NCBI GenBank assembly: GCA_029977865.1 | Contig: JAPOKA010000023.1 | Location: forward strand, 1-43,189 | DNA from: a bacterium | GTDB lineage: Bacteria; Planctomycetota; Phycisphaerae; Phycisphaerales; SM1A02 | Reading direction: 5' to 3' | Length of the DNA stretch: 43,189 nt | Shown: positions 1 to 8,690 of the stretch, in pieces | How the letters are laid out: every line of letters begins with the position of its first letter | Numbering within the stretch: position 1 is the stretch's first letter | Notes under the pieces: model-generated | What the model was told of the DNA's origin: nothing | What the model saw: only the letters and a program-made list of their open reading frames with translations | Databases searched by the model: none | Program-made: the position numbers and the translations under genes

Positions 1-1155
1 GGTCACCTTGCACAGCTCGAGCGCGCGCGCGTGCGCCTCCATCGCCTCGCGCCTCGCCGCCTCCCGCCGCATGGCGCGACGCTCTTCGCGCCCCGCCTCC
101 GGAGACTCCGCCGCCGACGAAGCGTCCTCGCCCTCTCCGGGACGCTCCGCCGCGGATGGCGACGTCTCCGCGTTCGAAACGCCTTCCTCGGGAACCTCGC
201 GGTACTCGCCCAGCATGATCTCGGTCATGGTGTAGCGGCTGTCGGGCAGCAGCCAGCGATCGAGCAGTGCGATGGTCGCCTGGTTCTTGGGCAGGATCGC
301 CATGGCGATCTCGAGCGGGCGATGCCAGCCATCGATCGCATCGAGCCGCTCCTGCGCTTCCGCGGCACGGGCGCGATTGGCATCCAGTTCGGTCTCGAGC
401 CGGTCCCGCGCTCGCTGCTCGCTGGGCCGTGTCGCCTCGCCCGCAGCGGCGAGACGAGCCTCCTGATCGGCGATCCGCAGTTCGATCCGCTCGAGCCGCA
501 CCGCCTGTTCATTGGCGATCGACCGCAGACCCGCCTCGCCCGACTGCACCGCGAAGAGCACGATCCAGAACACCGCCGTGAAAATCAGGGCCGCCAGCCC
601 GCTTCGGGTGATGAGGCCCATGAGGACGTTGAAGGCGTAGAGGTAGGAGAAGAACACCGTCACCAGAGGCACCGCCGCGAAGATCGACCACAGCCATTCG
701 TCGATGCGGAACCCGACGCAGAAGAAGACTCCGACACAGAAGATCGCCACCTGCAGCAGCACGAACAGGAGACTGCCGAGGAACTTGATCAGGAAGACGC
801 GGAGCCGCGAGATCGGCTTGGAGAGCACCATCTCGATCGAACCGGCCGCCATGAAGTCGGGGAAGACCGAGCTGGTCGAGACGAGCGCGAGGATCGTCGC
901 CGCCCAACCCAGCCAGATCGTCACCACCACGTTCGAGAAGATCCCGAGATAGAGCGTTCGTGCCCACGGACTTCCGGAGATGAAGAACGGGTCTTCCAGT
1001 TCCCAGAGTCCGAAGAAGAGGCTGAGGCCGTTCTGCCCGAAGCCGATCGAGGCGTAGATCAGCATCACCAGCGCGGAGATGCCCAGGCTGATCCAGAAGA
1101 GCGCGCGGCTCCGCAACATCCGCAGACTGTCCAGGAGCAGCGCCGCGGTCTGCAT
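1..1155 (-). CDS. ABC-2 type transporter permease, 3' end beyond window
   Basis: Membrane subunit of an ABC exporter; pairs with the ATPase encoded just upstream. 385 codons are visible and the frame runs off the window edge, so the C-terminus is missing. Hydrophobic segments lie near residues 19-40, 68-95, 122-150, 158-183 and 188-206. Between the second and third sits GSIEMVLSKPISR, the conserved cytoplasmic stretch of the ABC-2 permease family. From about residue 210 a charged, heptad-like region follows, probably a soluble coiled-coil insert before further membrane segments outside the window. The ATG shares one base with the ATPase stop (TGATG), implying translational coupling. Substrate is unknown. 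Confidence 0.85.
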   Translation of the reverse strand, partial: MQTAALLLDSLRMLRSRALFWISLGISALVMLIYASIGFGQNGLSLFFGLWELEDPFFISGSPWARTLYLGIFSNVVVTIWLGWAATILALVSTSSVFPDFMAAGSIEMVLSKPISRLRVFLIKFLGSLLFVLLQVAIFCVGVFFCVGFRIDEWLWSIFAAVPLVTVFFSYLYAFNVLMGLITRSGLAALIFTAVFWIVLFAVQSGEAGLRSIANEQAVRLERIELRIADQEARLAAAGEATRPSEQRARDRLETELDANRARAAEAQERLDAIDGWHRPLEIAMAILPKNQATIALLDRWLLPDSRYTMTEIMLGEYREVPEEGVSNAETSPSAAERPGEGEDASSAAESPEAGREERRAMRREAARREAMEAHARALELCKVT

Positions 1156-2132
1156 CAGGCCCCTGCCTTTCGCTTCAGCACACCGCCGGGCGCCGACCTT
1201 CCCCCGCTCGCGGCCACCAAGCGAACGAAGAGGTCCTCGAGGCTCGACTGCACCGGCCGCAGCGAGCGAAGGAGGCGGCCGGATCCGCGGATCGCGTCGA
1301 CGAGCGGCTGCACCGCCATCGGGTCGTGGCCGGCGACCTGCACCCGCCAACCATTGGTCTGCGGTTCCACGCTTCCGCCAACGCTCGCGATGGCGCCGAG
1401 CACCTCCGCTGCGAGCGGTTCGGTGCCGGCGACCTCGAGCACCTGTCGGCGATCGGCGCCCGCAAGCTCGTCGATCGAACCCTGGGCGAGCACCTGCCCC
1501 TTGTCGAGGATGGCCACTCGCGAGCAGGTCGCCTCGACTTCGCTGAGCAGGTGGCTGTTGAGCAGCACACTGCGCTTTCCTCCGGCCGCGGCGGCCACCA
1601 GCACGTCGCGGATCTCCTTGCGTCCGACCGGATCCACTCCGTCGGTGGGCTCGTCGAGCACGAGTAGGTCTGGATCGCTTGCAAGCGCAGCCGCGAGCCC
1701 CACCCGCTGCCGCATGCCCTTGGAATAGGTTCGCACCGGGCGATCTGCCCACGCCGTCATGCCCACGGTCTCGAGCAACTCGGCGCCGCGGCGGCGCCGC
1801 TCCGGCCGCGGCACCCGGGACAAGGCCCCGAAGTAGTCGATCGCCTGCCGGGCAGTGAGGTACTCGGGGAAGCGCAGGTTCTCCGGCAGATAGCCCACCC
1901 GGGCGAGAGTGGCGCGATCGCCGAGCGGCTGACCGAGCACCCGCCCGCTGCCACCGCTCGGACGAACCAAGGTGAGCAGGATCTTGACCAGCGTGCTCTT
2001 GCCCGCCCCATTGGGGCCGAGCAGCCCGAAGATCTCGCCGCGCTCGACCCGCAGATCCGCGCCGCGCAGCGCCTCGACGCCGCGATAGCGCTTGCGCACG
2101 CCCTTCAAGTCGACCGCGGGCTCGGTGAGCAT
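1155..2132 (-). CDS. ABC transporter ATP-binding protein
   Basis: ATPase that powers the ABC-2 permease encoded immediately downstream. 325 residues: Walker A GPNGAGKST at 39-47, signature YSKGMRQRVGLA, Walker B LLVLDEPTDGVDP and the switch histidine in LLNSHLL are all present, followed by a roughly 90-residue C-terminal domain usual in the CcmA/DrrA-type exporter family. The frame is open further upstream (to 2219), but the start at 2132 puts the first beta strand at the normal distance. Upstream is a TACCAT hexamer six bases before the ATG and no Shine-Dalgarno, as in several genes here. Substrate cannot be told from sequence. Confidence 0.9.
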   Translation of the reverse strand: MLTEPAVDLKGVRKRYRGVEALRGADLRVERGEIFGLLGPNGAGKSTLVKILLTLVRPSGGSGRVLGQPLGDRATLARVGYLPENLRFPEYLTARQAIDYFGALSRVPRPERRRRGAELLETVGMTAWADRPVRTYSKGMRQRVGLAAALASDPDLLVLDEPTDGVDPVGRKEIRDVLVAAAAGGKRSVLLNSHLLSEVEATCSRVAILDKGQVLAQGSIDELAGADRRQVLEVAGTEPLAAEVLGAIASVGGSVEPQTNGWRVQVAGHDPMAVQPLVDAIRGSGRLLRSLRPVQSSLEDLFVRLVAASGGRSAPGGVLKRKAGA

Positions 2133-2138
2133 TCCGCG

Positions 2139-2144
2139 ATGGTA
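2139..2144 (-). promoter_or_regulatory. -10-like TACCAT, 6 nt before ATPase start
   Basis: On the minus strand TACCAT ends six bases before the ATG at 2132. This matches the TANNNT spacing of a leaderless promoter. No Shine-Dalgarno is visible between it and the start. No clear -35 was found. Confidence 0.5.
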
Positions 2145-2214
2145 GGGAACGAAGGCGATCGCGTTTCGCCAATCCGAGTTCGCTCGGCGACGGCGGTGAC
2201 GCCGATCATCGACG

Positions 2215-2220
2215 TACACT
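2215..2220 (+). promoter_or_regulatory. -10-like TACACT, 6 nt before DUF1573 gene start
   Basis: GACGTACACTC precedes the ATG at 2227 with six bases between the hexamer and the start. Nearly the same sequence at the same spacing stands before panB (33277-33282), which makes chance unlikely. Predicted transcript starts at or next to the A of ATG. Confidence 0.6.
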
Positions 2221-2226
2221 CACCCC

Positions 2227-3327
2227 ATGCGCTACCCATCGACTCCCGGTCTTTTCGGCACCATGCTTGCCCTCGGGCTGTTGCTTCTCGCCTCGCCGAC
2301 CTCGGCGCAGGCACCTTCCGGTCCTCCGCTGCCGCCGCAGCCCGGCCAGAATCGTTTCCCACCCTCGGAGCCTGCTTCGCCGGTTCGGGTCGAGCCTGCG
2401 GCCATTGAGCTCGGGATCGTGCCGCCCGGCTCGGTCCATCGACGCACCTTCCAGATCGTCAACGACGGACCGGTTCCGCTGATGGTCCGAGCCGCCTCGC
2501 CGAGTTGCCGCTGCACGACCGTCGACGACATCGTGGGCAAGGTGATCCCGGCGCGCGGCTCGCTGCCGCTCGACGCGGAGTTTCACGCCCCGCCGACCCC
2601 CGGCTACAAGGACGCCACCGTCAACATCGTGATCGAAGGTGTGCCCAAGCCGCTCATCGCCAAGATCGGCGGCGACGTCACGCTGCAGATCCGCGTCGAT
2701 CCGCCCTACGTCGATGGACTCAAGGGACAGATCTCCGGAGCGGTCGCCATGAACTCGGTCGATGGCAGACCTTTCACCATCCTGAGCGCAGGCGGCAAGC
2801 CGCCGGTCTACGCCGGCCCCGCGCCGAGCGGGCCGTCCAACGCCGCGCGGCTCTCCTGGAGCATCGCAGGCCTCGACTGCGCCCGCATGCCGCTTTGGTG
2901 GATCGTGGTGACCGATCACCCCGACTGCCCCATCGTGCCGTTGCGAATCCGCCACGACTGCACCGGGTCCAAGGCCGACATGGGCCGCTTCGAGCGCTAC
3001 TGGATCCCCAAGGAACAGCTGGTGAACCTCGGCCGCGTGCAGCCTGGCCAAGCCAAGGTCGAGGAGTTCGAACTGACCCACTACAACCCCCGGGGCAGAG
3101 GCCAGATCGTGCGACGCGACTGGGGCGAGGTTCGTGCGGTCTCGGTCGACTCGCCGGAGATCGAGGTCAAGCTGCTCGGCACCCGCACCGCCGGCGACAA
3201 CTCGACGGTGCTCTCGCTTTCGTTCACGCCCAAGCCCGGGTTCACCGGCATCATCGAGAGCGAGCTGCGCATCACCACCGCCTCCGGCAGCGGTTCGATT
3301 CCGCTGGTGGCGGTGGTCGGACCCTGA
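2227..3327 (+). CDS. DUF1573-family exported protein
   Basis: 366 residues. A signal peptide is clear (hydrophobic core about 11-22, likely cleavage after TSA at 27). After a proline-rich linker, residues about 50-130 match the DUF1573 pattern: a strand with G-IVPPG, F-IVNDG-VPL and the cysteine motif SPSCRCTT, an immunoglobulin-like fold common in planctomycete and Bacteroidetes exported proteins. The remaining 230 residues form a second, poorly conserved beta-rich part. Function is unknown; location is probably periplasmic or cell surface. It begins a plus-strand operon with the phosphoesterase seven bases downstream. Confidence 0.8.
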   Translation: MRYPSTPGLFGTMLALGLLLLASPTSAQAPSGPPLPPQPGQNRFPPSEPASPVRVEPAAIELGIVPPGSVHRRTFQIVNDGPVPLMVRAASPSCRCTTVDDIVGKVIPARGSLPLDAEFHAPPTPGYKDATVNIVIEGVPKPLIAKIGGDVTLQIRVDPPYVDGLKGQISGAVAMNSVDGRPFTILSAGGKPPVYAGPAPSGPSNAARLSWSIAGLDCARMPLWWIVVTDHPDCPIVPLRIRHDCTGSKADMGRFERYWIPKEQLVNLGRVQPGQAKVEEFELTHYNPRGRGQIVRRDWGEVRAVSVDSPEIEVKLLGTRTAGDNSTVLSLSFTPKPGFTGIIESELRITTASGSGSIPLVAVVGP

Positions 3328-3334
3328 TGCAGCC

Positions 3335-4255
3335 ATGAGCGATCGCTTCGCCGACGCCGCGGGGTTCTGCGACCTTCTCGACCGCGCCGCCGAGGCGCTC
3401 CGCGCGAATCCGCAGCGGCGGGGCGCGACCGTCCATCTGCCGCGGCGCGGAACGCTGGTGGTCACCGGCGACCTGCACGACAACCCTCTGCAGCTCACGC
3501 GGATCCTCGCGCTGGCGGCACTCGATCGGTCGACCGATCGCCACGTGATCCTGCAGGAGCTCATTCACGGCGACCGGCTGGTGAACGGCGTCGATCTCAG
3601 CCATCGCATGATCGGCCGTGCCGCGGATCTGGTGCTCCGCCACCCCGGGCAGGTCCATCCGCTGCTCGCCAACCACGAACTCGCCCAGATGCGAGGCGAT
3701 GCGGTCAGCAAGGGCGGCGGAGACAATGTGGCGATGTTCGACGACGGGCTCGACTGGGTCTTTGGAGACGCAGCCGGAGAGGTGGCGGAATCGATCGGGC
3801 GATTCGTCCTCGCGATGCCGCTGGCAGTCCGCACCGAGAACGGCATCCTCTGCACCCACTCGCTTCCTGCACCACAGTGGATGTCTCGATTCGATCCTGC
3901 GGTGCTCGATCGAGACCTCGTCGCGGCCGACTACGCCTCGCCCTGGGGTCAGGCCTACATGGTGGTCTGGGGACGAGGCCACGAACCCAAGCAGGTGGCG
4001 AGCCTGCAGGAGGCCTGGGGCGTTCGACTCTGCTGCGTGGGACATGGCTACGCCGAGACCGGCGCCGAGGCGGTGTGCCCGGGACTCCTGATGCTCAACA
4101 GCGACCATGAGCGCGGCGCCGCCTGGCGGGCCGACCTTGCGAGCGAGCCGCCCACCGCGGAGGAAGCGGCCATGGAAGCGATTCCGCTCGCCGCCGCCGC
4201 GGCGCTCGCGGAGGCCGCGGCCGAGGACCGCCGTTCGGAGCGCGGCGAAGGATGA
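3335..4255 (+). CDS. Calcineurin-like metallophosphoesterase
   Basis: 306 residues. Metal-binding motifs of the calcineurin-like phosphoesterase fold appear in order: GDLHDN (45-50), an HGDR in place of the usual GD-x-x-DRG (78-81), NHE (113-115), a later CTHS, and VGHGY near the end of the catalytic core. These predict a two-metal phosphatase, perhaps a Ser/Thr protein phosphatase or a nucleotide hydrolase; the substrate is not evident. The C-terminus is a low-complexity Ala/Glu tail. The frame is open upstream into the DUF1573 gene, but the ATG at 3335 lies directly before the domain. Its stop overlaps the tsaB start (ATGA). Confidence 0.8.
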   Translation: MSDRFADAAGFCDLLDRAAEALRANPQRRGATVHLPRRGTLVVTGDLHDNPLQLTRILALAALDRSTDRHVILQELIHGDRLVNGVDLSHRMIGRAADLVLRHPGQVHPLLANHELAQMRGDAVSKGGGDNVAMFDDGLDWVFGDAAGEVAESIGRFVLAMPLAVRTENGILCTHSLPAPQWMSRFDPAVLDRDLVAADYASPWGQAYMVVWGRGHEPKQVASLQEAWGVRLCCVGHGYAETGAEAVCPGLLMLNSDHERGAAWRADLASEPPTAEEAAMEAIPLAAAAALAEAAAEDRRSERGEG

Positions 4256-5007
4256 GCCCCCTCCGCCGGGTGCTGGCGATCGAACTCTCGGGCCGCGTCG
4301 GATCGGTCGCACTGCGCGACGAGCACGGGGCAGTCGTCGAACGATCCTTCTCGCCCGGCGATCGCACCCGCGAACCGTTGCTTCCCGAGATCGATGCACT
4401 GCTCCGTGCCGCTTCAACTCAACGCGATGGACTATCCGCGGTCGCGGTCTCGGTCGGACCCGGCGGGTTCACCGGCTTGCGCATCTCGATCGCGGCGGCG
4501 AAGGGCATCGCAGCTGCGCTCGGCATCGCCACGGTGCCGGTGCCCACCGCGATCGCCTGCGCCGAGTCGGCGCGATCGTCTGCGGCGGTTGCCGGCGATC
4601 GCGTGCTCGTCGTGCTCGCGAGCAAGCGCGGCACCGCCTGGCTGCATCGGGTTCGTCTCGACTCCGGCGCGCCGAGCGGTTGGCGCGATGTTGCACCGCC
4701 CGGGATCTGGTCGCGTCAACAACTTGAAAGCGATCGAGGTTGGCAAGACCTTGCCGGCGATGCGGTCTTCGCCGACGCGCACCAGGACCGCGACATCATC
4801 GATTGGCTCGAATCGAAGGGCGGCGCGGTCGTTGCCGGCGGCTCGCCACCCCCGACCGCGACTGCAACGCTCGTGGTCGGCGAGCGTCTGCTCGCCGCCG
4901 GATCGAGCCTGCCGCCCGAGGAACTGCTGCCGCTCTACCCACGCGAGCCCGAAGCGGTGACGCTCTGGAGAGGCAGAACCGCGACCACGGCGGAGCGCGG
5001 CAGCTAG
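4252..5007 (+). CDS. tsaB: tRNA threonylcarbamoyladenosine synthesis protein TsaB
   Basis: Partner of TsaD in the complex that makes the t6A base at position 37 of ANN-decoding tRNAs. 251 residues, normal for the family. The N-terminal ASKHA beta strands (VLAIELSG...GSVALRD) and the diagnostic GPGGFTGLR (69-77) followed by a helix with AAAKGIA are present. The C-terminal half is more divergent, as is usual in TsaB. The ATG overlaps the preceding stop by four bases (ATGA) and is preceded by GAAGG, so it is co-translated with the phosphoesterase. tsaD, tsaE and tsaC are not in the window. Confidence 0.92.
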   Translation: MSPLRRVLAIELSGRVGSVALRDEHGAVVERSFSPGDRTREPLLPEIDALLRAASTQRDGLSAVAVSVGPGGFTGLRISIAAAKGIAAALGIATVPVPTAIACAESARSSAAVAGDRVLVVLASKRGTAWLHRVRLDSGAPSGWRDVAPPGIWSRQQLESDRGWQDLAGDAVFADAHQDRDIIDWLESKGGAVVAGGSPPPTATATLVVGERLLAAGSSLPPEELLPLYPREPEAVTLWRGRTATTAERGS

Positions 5008-5192
5008 CCGCCTGCGGTTCTGGCGACCCTCGGCATCCGATAACGATGGCGAGGAACCACCGCCGTCGCCCGGATCGCCACCGTCGCCAGACCGGCAATC
5101 CCCGCAACTTCCCCGCAGACCCCGAAGTCGCCCCAGATTCCTGCCGATCCCGGATGGTCGCGAGGTTCGCTCGCGATGGTTCGGAGCGACGC

Positions 5193-5786
5193 ATGGATCG
5201 ACCCAATTCCCCAATAGCGCTTCACGACAAGACCGTCTTCACCACCGGTGAGGCGGCGGAACTCTGCCGCGTCTCGCAGCAGACCATCATCCGCTGCTTC
5301 GACAACGGTCGGCTCCAAGGCTTCCGGGTTCCCGGTTCGCGCTTCCGACGCATCCCTCGCGCCGAACTCATCCGCTTCATGCGCGAGAACGACATTCCCC
5401 TCGGAGCGATGGGGGAAACCCGACACACCATCCTGCTCGTCGATTCCGATCCCGAGATCATCCGTCGTGTCGGCGAAGCCCTTGGCGCCGATTCCGCCTG
5501 GAGTCTCGTCGGCGCGACCAACGCACTCGAGGCCGGGCTCGCGCTGGAGCAGAACGGGCCCGACATCGCGCTCTTCGACGTCACCCTTCCCGGCCTCGAG
5601 CCGGAGTCGACCTGCCGGAAGCTCCAGGCCCACGCGCGATTCTCGGATCTGAGAATGATCTTCACCGGCGGAGCCGGCGACGAGGAGCGACTCGCGGTCG
5701 CTCGTCGTTGCGGCGCAGAGGTCCTGCGCAAGCCCTTCGAGTTCGAGGCCCTTCGGGGGATGCTCCGCAACGGAACCACGCGGTGA
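5193..5786 (+). CDS. HTH (excisionase/MerR-type) - receiver domain protein
   Basis: 197 residues. The N-terminal part (about 14-66) is a winged HTH of the excisionase/BldC type: TTGEAAELCRVSQQTIIRCFDNG, then GFRVPGSRFRRIPR. Residues 78-195 form a response-regulator receiver domain with acidic residues D84 and D86, phospho-acceptor D129 in LFDVTLPG, T158 and K180 in LRKPFE. DNA-binding domain first and receiver second is the reverse of the common order. No kinase lies nearby. Start chosen at 5193 because GGAG sits seven bases upstream; the frame is open further back and an ATG at 5046 would add a basic, uncharacteristic stretch. Likely a phosphorylation-controlled transcription factor. Confidence 0.8.
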   Translation: MDRPNSPIALHDKTVFTTGEAAELCRVSQQTIIRCFDNGRLQGFRVPGSRFRRIPRAELIRFMRENDIPLGAMGETRHTILLVDSDPEIIRRVGEALGADSAWSLVGATNALEAGLALEQNGPDIALFDVTLPGLEPESTCRKLQAHARFSDLRMIFTGGAGDEERLAVARRCGAEVLRKPFEFEALRGMLRNGTTR

Positions 5787-5920
5787 AGCGGCCATCCGCC
5801 GCGGCCGCACCGCGCCGCACCCCTACAGACGGAATCTCCGGTCCCCGATCGGGCCGACCGCGGCAGTGCGGCTCAATCCCCGCCCCATCCCCGCCGATTC
5901 GCAGGGCGGAGGTGGAGCCC

Positions 5921-7048
5921 ATGTCACAAGAGAACTCGATTCATCCCTCGAATCACCACGCGGCGGTCTCGCCGACGACCTCGCGGCGTGCCATCGCGAT
6001 CTGCGGTCGCAACGCCTTGGCGCCATCGTTGCGGCGTCAGCTCGCCCGTCTCGGCATCGAGTGCGATACCCGCACCGATCCCCGCCGGGCCGCGGCGCAG
6101 TTGCGGAGTCAGGTCTATGACCTCTTGCTCATCGACGACGCCTTTCCGCCGGCCATCCGGGCCGAGCTGGTCCGCGCGCTTCACGAGCGAGACTGCGCCG
6201 GGGCCGCGATCTGGCTGACCGAGTCGGCCTCGGTGGCTGAGACCGTCGCGGCGATGCGAATGGGCTTCGAGGACATCCTCGCCCTTCCGTTGCGGGAAGA
6301 GGAGTTCGCGGTGCGGATCTCGGAGGTCCTCCGCAAGCGTGAGCAGCTTCGGCGCAGTGCCGAGCGCCTGGCACGCTGGCGGCTGGTCTGCCGACGCCTG
6401 AACCAGGCGCGTCACGAGGCCGGCCGTGCCATCGAGGAGGCGGTCAGCGATCGCGATGCCGCTCGCGAGGAGACGCGTCGTCAGGTCGCCGAAGCCGCCA
6501 CCGCGAGCGAGTTCCGCACCCTCGTGCGGCAGGAGCTCGACGTCGAGAGCCTCCTGCGGACCTCGATGGAGTACCTGCTCTCCAAGGCCGGTCCCACCAA
6601 CGCCGCGGTCTTCCTCGACAACGGCGAGGGCAAGTGGACGCTTGGCGCCTACGTCAATTACCGGATTCCCCGCGGTTCGATCACCAGCGCCCTCGAGCGG
6701 ATCGCCGACCAGGTCTGTCCGTCGGTGGCCTCGCAGTCGGGCATCCTGCGCTTCGACGACGTCGCCGACTTCGTCAATTCGGTCGGCGCCGAGGCGGAAC
6801 CGCTCGCCGACCAGGAGATCGTGGCCTTCGCGTGTCGGCATGAGGACGAGCCGCTTGCGGTCGCAGTCCTCTTCCGTGATCGCAACGAGCCGTTCGCCGA
6901 CGAGTCCGCGGCCACCTTCGACCTGCTTCGCGAGATCCTTGCGGCGCAGATGGCTTCGGTGATGCGGATCAATCATCGCGCGAAGCCTCAGTGGCCCGAG
7001 GAGGCTGGCGAGGGCTGCGACGAAGGCGATTGGAACGAGGCAGCCTGA
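5921..7048 (+). CDS. Degenerate receiver - GAF domain protein
   Basis: 375 residues. Residues about 21-140 look like a receiver domain: an aspartate at LLLIDDAFPP (72-73) and a threonine at WLTES (100), but the first acidic pair is missing (IAICGRN) and the conserved lysine is replaced in ALPLREEEF (about 121-129), so phosphorylation is doubtful. A charged helical linker (135-200) leads to a GAF-like sensor domain (about 205-345). No output domain is recognisable. A GGAGG eleven bases before the ATG supports the start. It follows the HTH-receiver gene by 134 bases and may be its sensory partner; this is inference. Confidence 0.7.
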   Translation: MSQENSIHPSNHHAAVSPTTSRRAIAICGRNALAPSLRRQLARLGIECDTRTDPRRAAAQLRSQVYDLLLIDDAFPPAIRAELVRALHERDCAGAAIWLTESASVAETVAAMRMGFEDILALPLREEEFAVRISEVLRKREQLRRSAERLARWRLVCRRLNQARHEAGRAIEEAVSDRDAAREETRRQVAEAATASEFRTLVRQELDVESLLRTSMEYLLSKAGPTNAAVFLDNGEGKWTLGAYVNYRIPRGSITSALERIADQVCPSVASQSGILRFDDVADFVNSVGAEAEPLADQEIVAFACRHEDEPLAVAVLFRDRNEPFADESAATFDLLREILAAQMASVMRINHRAKPQWPEEAGEGCDEGDWNEAA

Positions 7049-7054
7049 GGCGAG

Positions 7055-7714
7055 TCAGATCGCGGGGATCCGCGCGAGAATGGTCACGCCGCCGACGACT
7101 CGTTGGCCGGTCTTGACCAGCACTTCGACTCGATCGGGGTCAGGCAGCACCAGTTCGGTGGTCGAGCCGACCTTGATCATGCCGAACCGCTGGCCCCGCT
7201 CGAGGCGCTGACCGGATTGCAGCGGGCAGACGATCCGCCTCGCGATGGCGCCGGAGATCTGCTTGATGCCGAGGTGCCTGCCGTCGTCGAGCTTCATGAC
7301 CACGAGGTTCGACTCGTTCAGCCTCGCCGAAGCCTCGGACCGCGCGTCGAGATAGCGCCCCGGCCGGTGTTCAAGCCGCACCACCTCGCCCGATGCCGGG
7401 GCGCGATTGACGTGCACGTCGAGCACGCTGAGAAAGATGCGAATCACCACCGCCTCGCCACCAATGGCGGAGTGGTTCGACTCCCGCACGATCGCGCTGA
7501 CCACGCCGTCGGCCGGGCTCGCCATCGCGAGCGGGTCTGCATCGGCCGGAACCCGTCCCGGCGGATCTCGGAAGAACCAGACCGTGGCCAGGAGCAGGAG
7601 CCCCGCGAGAACCGAGATCGGCCACCAGCCCAGGAGCGCCGACGGAATGCCGAGGGCGAGTGATGCCGCGATGGCGATCGACCACTCGCGGATGCCGTAG
7701 CGAGTCAGCAGCAT
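7055..7714 (-). CDS. psd: Phosphatidylserine decarboxylase proenzyme
   Basis: Converts phosphatidylserine to phosphatidylethanolamine at the inner membrane. 219 residues, the short PSD-A subtype. Two hydrophobic segments at 11-47 anchor it. SPADG (66-70), the histidine in DVHVNRAPASG (101) and the self-cleavage site VGST (182-185, cut between G183 and S184 to make the pyruvoyl group) are all present. The frame is open to 7924, but the ATG at 7714 is directly before the conserved N-terminus. Its stop lies only six bases from the convergent receiver-GAF gene. No pssA is seen in the window. Confidence 0.92.
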   Translation of the reverse strand: MLLTRYGIREWSIAIAASLALGIPSALLGWWPISVLAGLLLLATVWFFRDPPGRVPADADPLAMASPADGVVSAIVRESNHSAIGGEAVVIRIFLSVLDVHVNRAPASGEVVRLEHRPGRYLDARSEASARLNESNLVVMKLDDGRHLGIKQISGAIARRIVCPLQSGQRLERGQRFGMIKVGSTTELVLPDPDRVEVLVKTGQRVVGGVTILARIPAI

Positions 7715-7802
7715 GGCTGGAGAGACGCGGGACCTCGACGCGGCCCGATGCCGTGCCTGCAGGGAACGTCGATGGCCGACGGGTGCACTGCGGAGAGTCG
7801 AA

Positions 7803-8609
7803 TCAGTCGATGGCTCGGCCGATGAAGAAGCCAGCGACGGCGCCCACGAGCGAGACGCCGACGAGCCCGCCGACCCACGCCCAGAGATTGGCGGTGAACG
7901 CGGCGGACAACGCCGGAGATCCACCCATCGCGACCGTGGTCACCACGACGCCGGCGGCAAGCAGTGCGAGGAGGCATCCGACCATCAGTCCAGCGGTCAA
8001 CCCCGACCAACCCGGCTCCACCGACTCGATCGAGGTCGCGGCCATCATCGGCACGAAGGCTTCCGCGGCACCGCGGCCGCTGACCACCGCGGGTCCACCG
8101 CTGTCGCCCTCGACCGGCTCGAACAGGCCGCTGCTCGCGGCGGGAATCTCGACGTTGTCCTCGCTCGAGTAGACCTCTTCGAGGAGCTCGGCGCCAAGCG
8201 AGGTCTCTTCGCTCTCGCGAGTCAGGTCGAGAAGCGAACTCGACTCGCCTCGCGTCACTTCGCCGAACTCCGCATTGCTGCCGGAGTCGGCGAGCCCGAA
8301 CGAGGGGCGGCTGGCGCCGGAGTCGATCACGGTCATGCCGGTGCCGCTCAAGTCGAGCGGTTCCGAGTGCTCCTCGGAGGAAGCCGATGTGGAGGGCGTG
8401 AAGCTCTCGCCGCTGTCGTCGAGTGCCAGAGGAATGCTCGGCTCCGACTCGTCGCCGGTGAGCAGGTCGATCTGGTCCACCTTGAACATCACCTTCTCAC
8501 GGTCGCGGAACTCCTGGATCTGGCCCTTCTTGGCCATCTCGAGGACCTCCTCGACGCTCTTGCCGAGCTTCTCGGCGACCTCTTCCGCGGTGTAGAACAT
8601 CTTGGCCAT
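7803..8609 (-). CDS. Membrane-tethered HTH (excisionase-type) protein
   Basis: 268 residues. The N-terminus (1-51) is an excisionase-like DNA-binding domain: FYTAEEVAEKLGKSVEEV followed by QEFRDREKVMFKVDQIDLL. A long acidic, Ser/Glu-rich low-complexity linker fills 52-200. Two transmembrane segments follow at about 204-227 and 240-264, with a short cytosolic tail. The topology puts the HTH in the cytosol. Proteins with this HTH and a disordered acidic middle are, from memory, common in planctomycetes; the function is not established. A GGGAG eleven bases upstream supports the ATG. It may be a membrane-bound transcription factor or a chromosome anchor. psd lies 88 bases downstream. Confidence 0.75.
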   Translation of the reverse strand: MAKMFYTAEEVAEKLGKSVEEVLEMAKKGQIQEFRDREKVMFKVDQIDLLTGDESEPSIPLALDDSGESFTPSTSASSEEHSEPLDLSGTGMTVIDSGASRPSFGLADSGSNAEFGEVTRGESSSLLDLTRESEETSLGAELLEEVYSSEDNVEIPAASSGLFEPVEGDSGGPAVVSGRGAAEAFVPMMAATSIESVEPGWSGLTAGLMVGCLLALLAAGVVVTTVAMGGSPALSAAFTANLWAWVGGLVGVSLVGAVAGFFIGRAID

Positions 8610-8690
8610 GAGCAAGGCTCCCAAAGGCGAGACCAACCCGACCTCCCCGCGTGGCAGACGCCGTCGCCGGGAGATCGTTTCCAATCCGTC

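Noticed and set aside
31-1728. 565-codon plus-strand open frame opposite the ABC transporter genes
   Set aside because: Antisense shadow of the ATPase and permease genes; composition is Arg/His/Glu-rich without domains, while the opposite strand has clear motifs.
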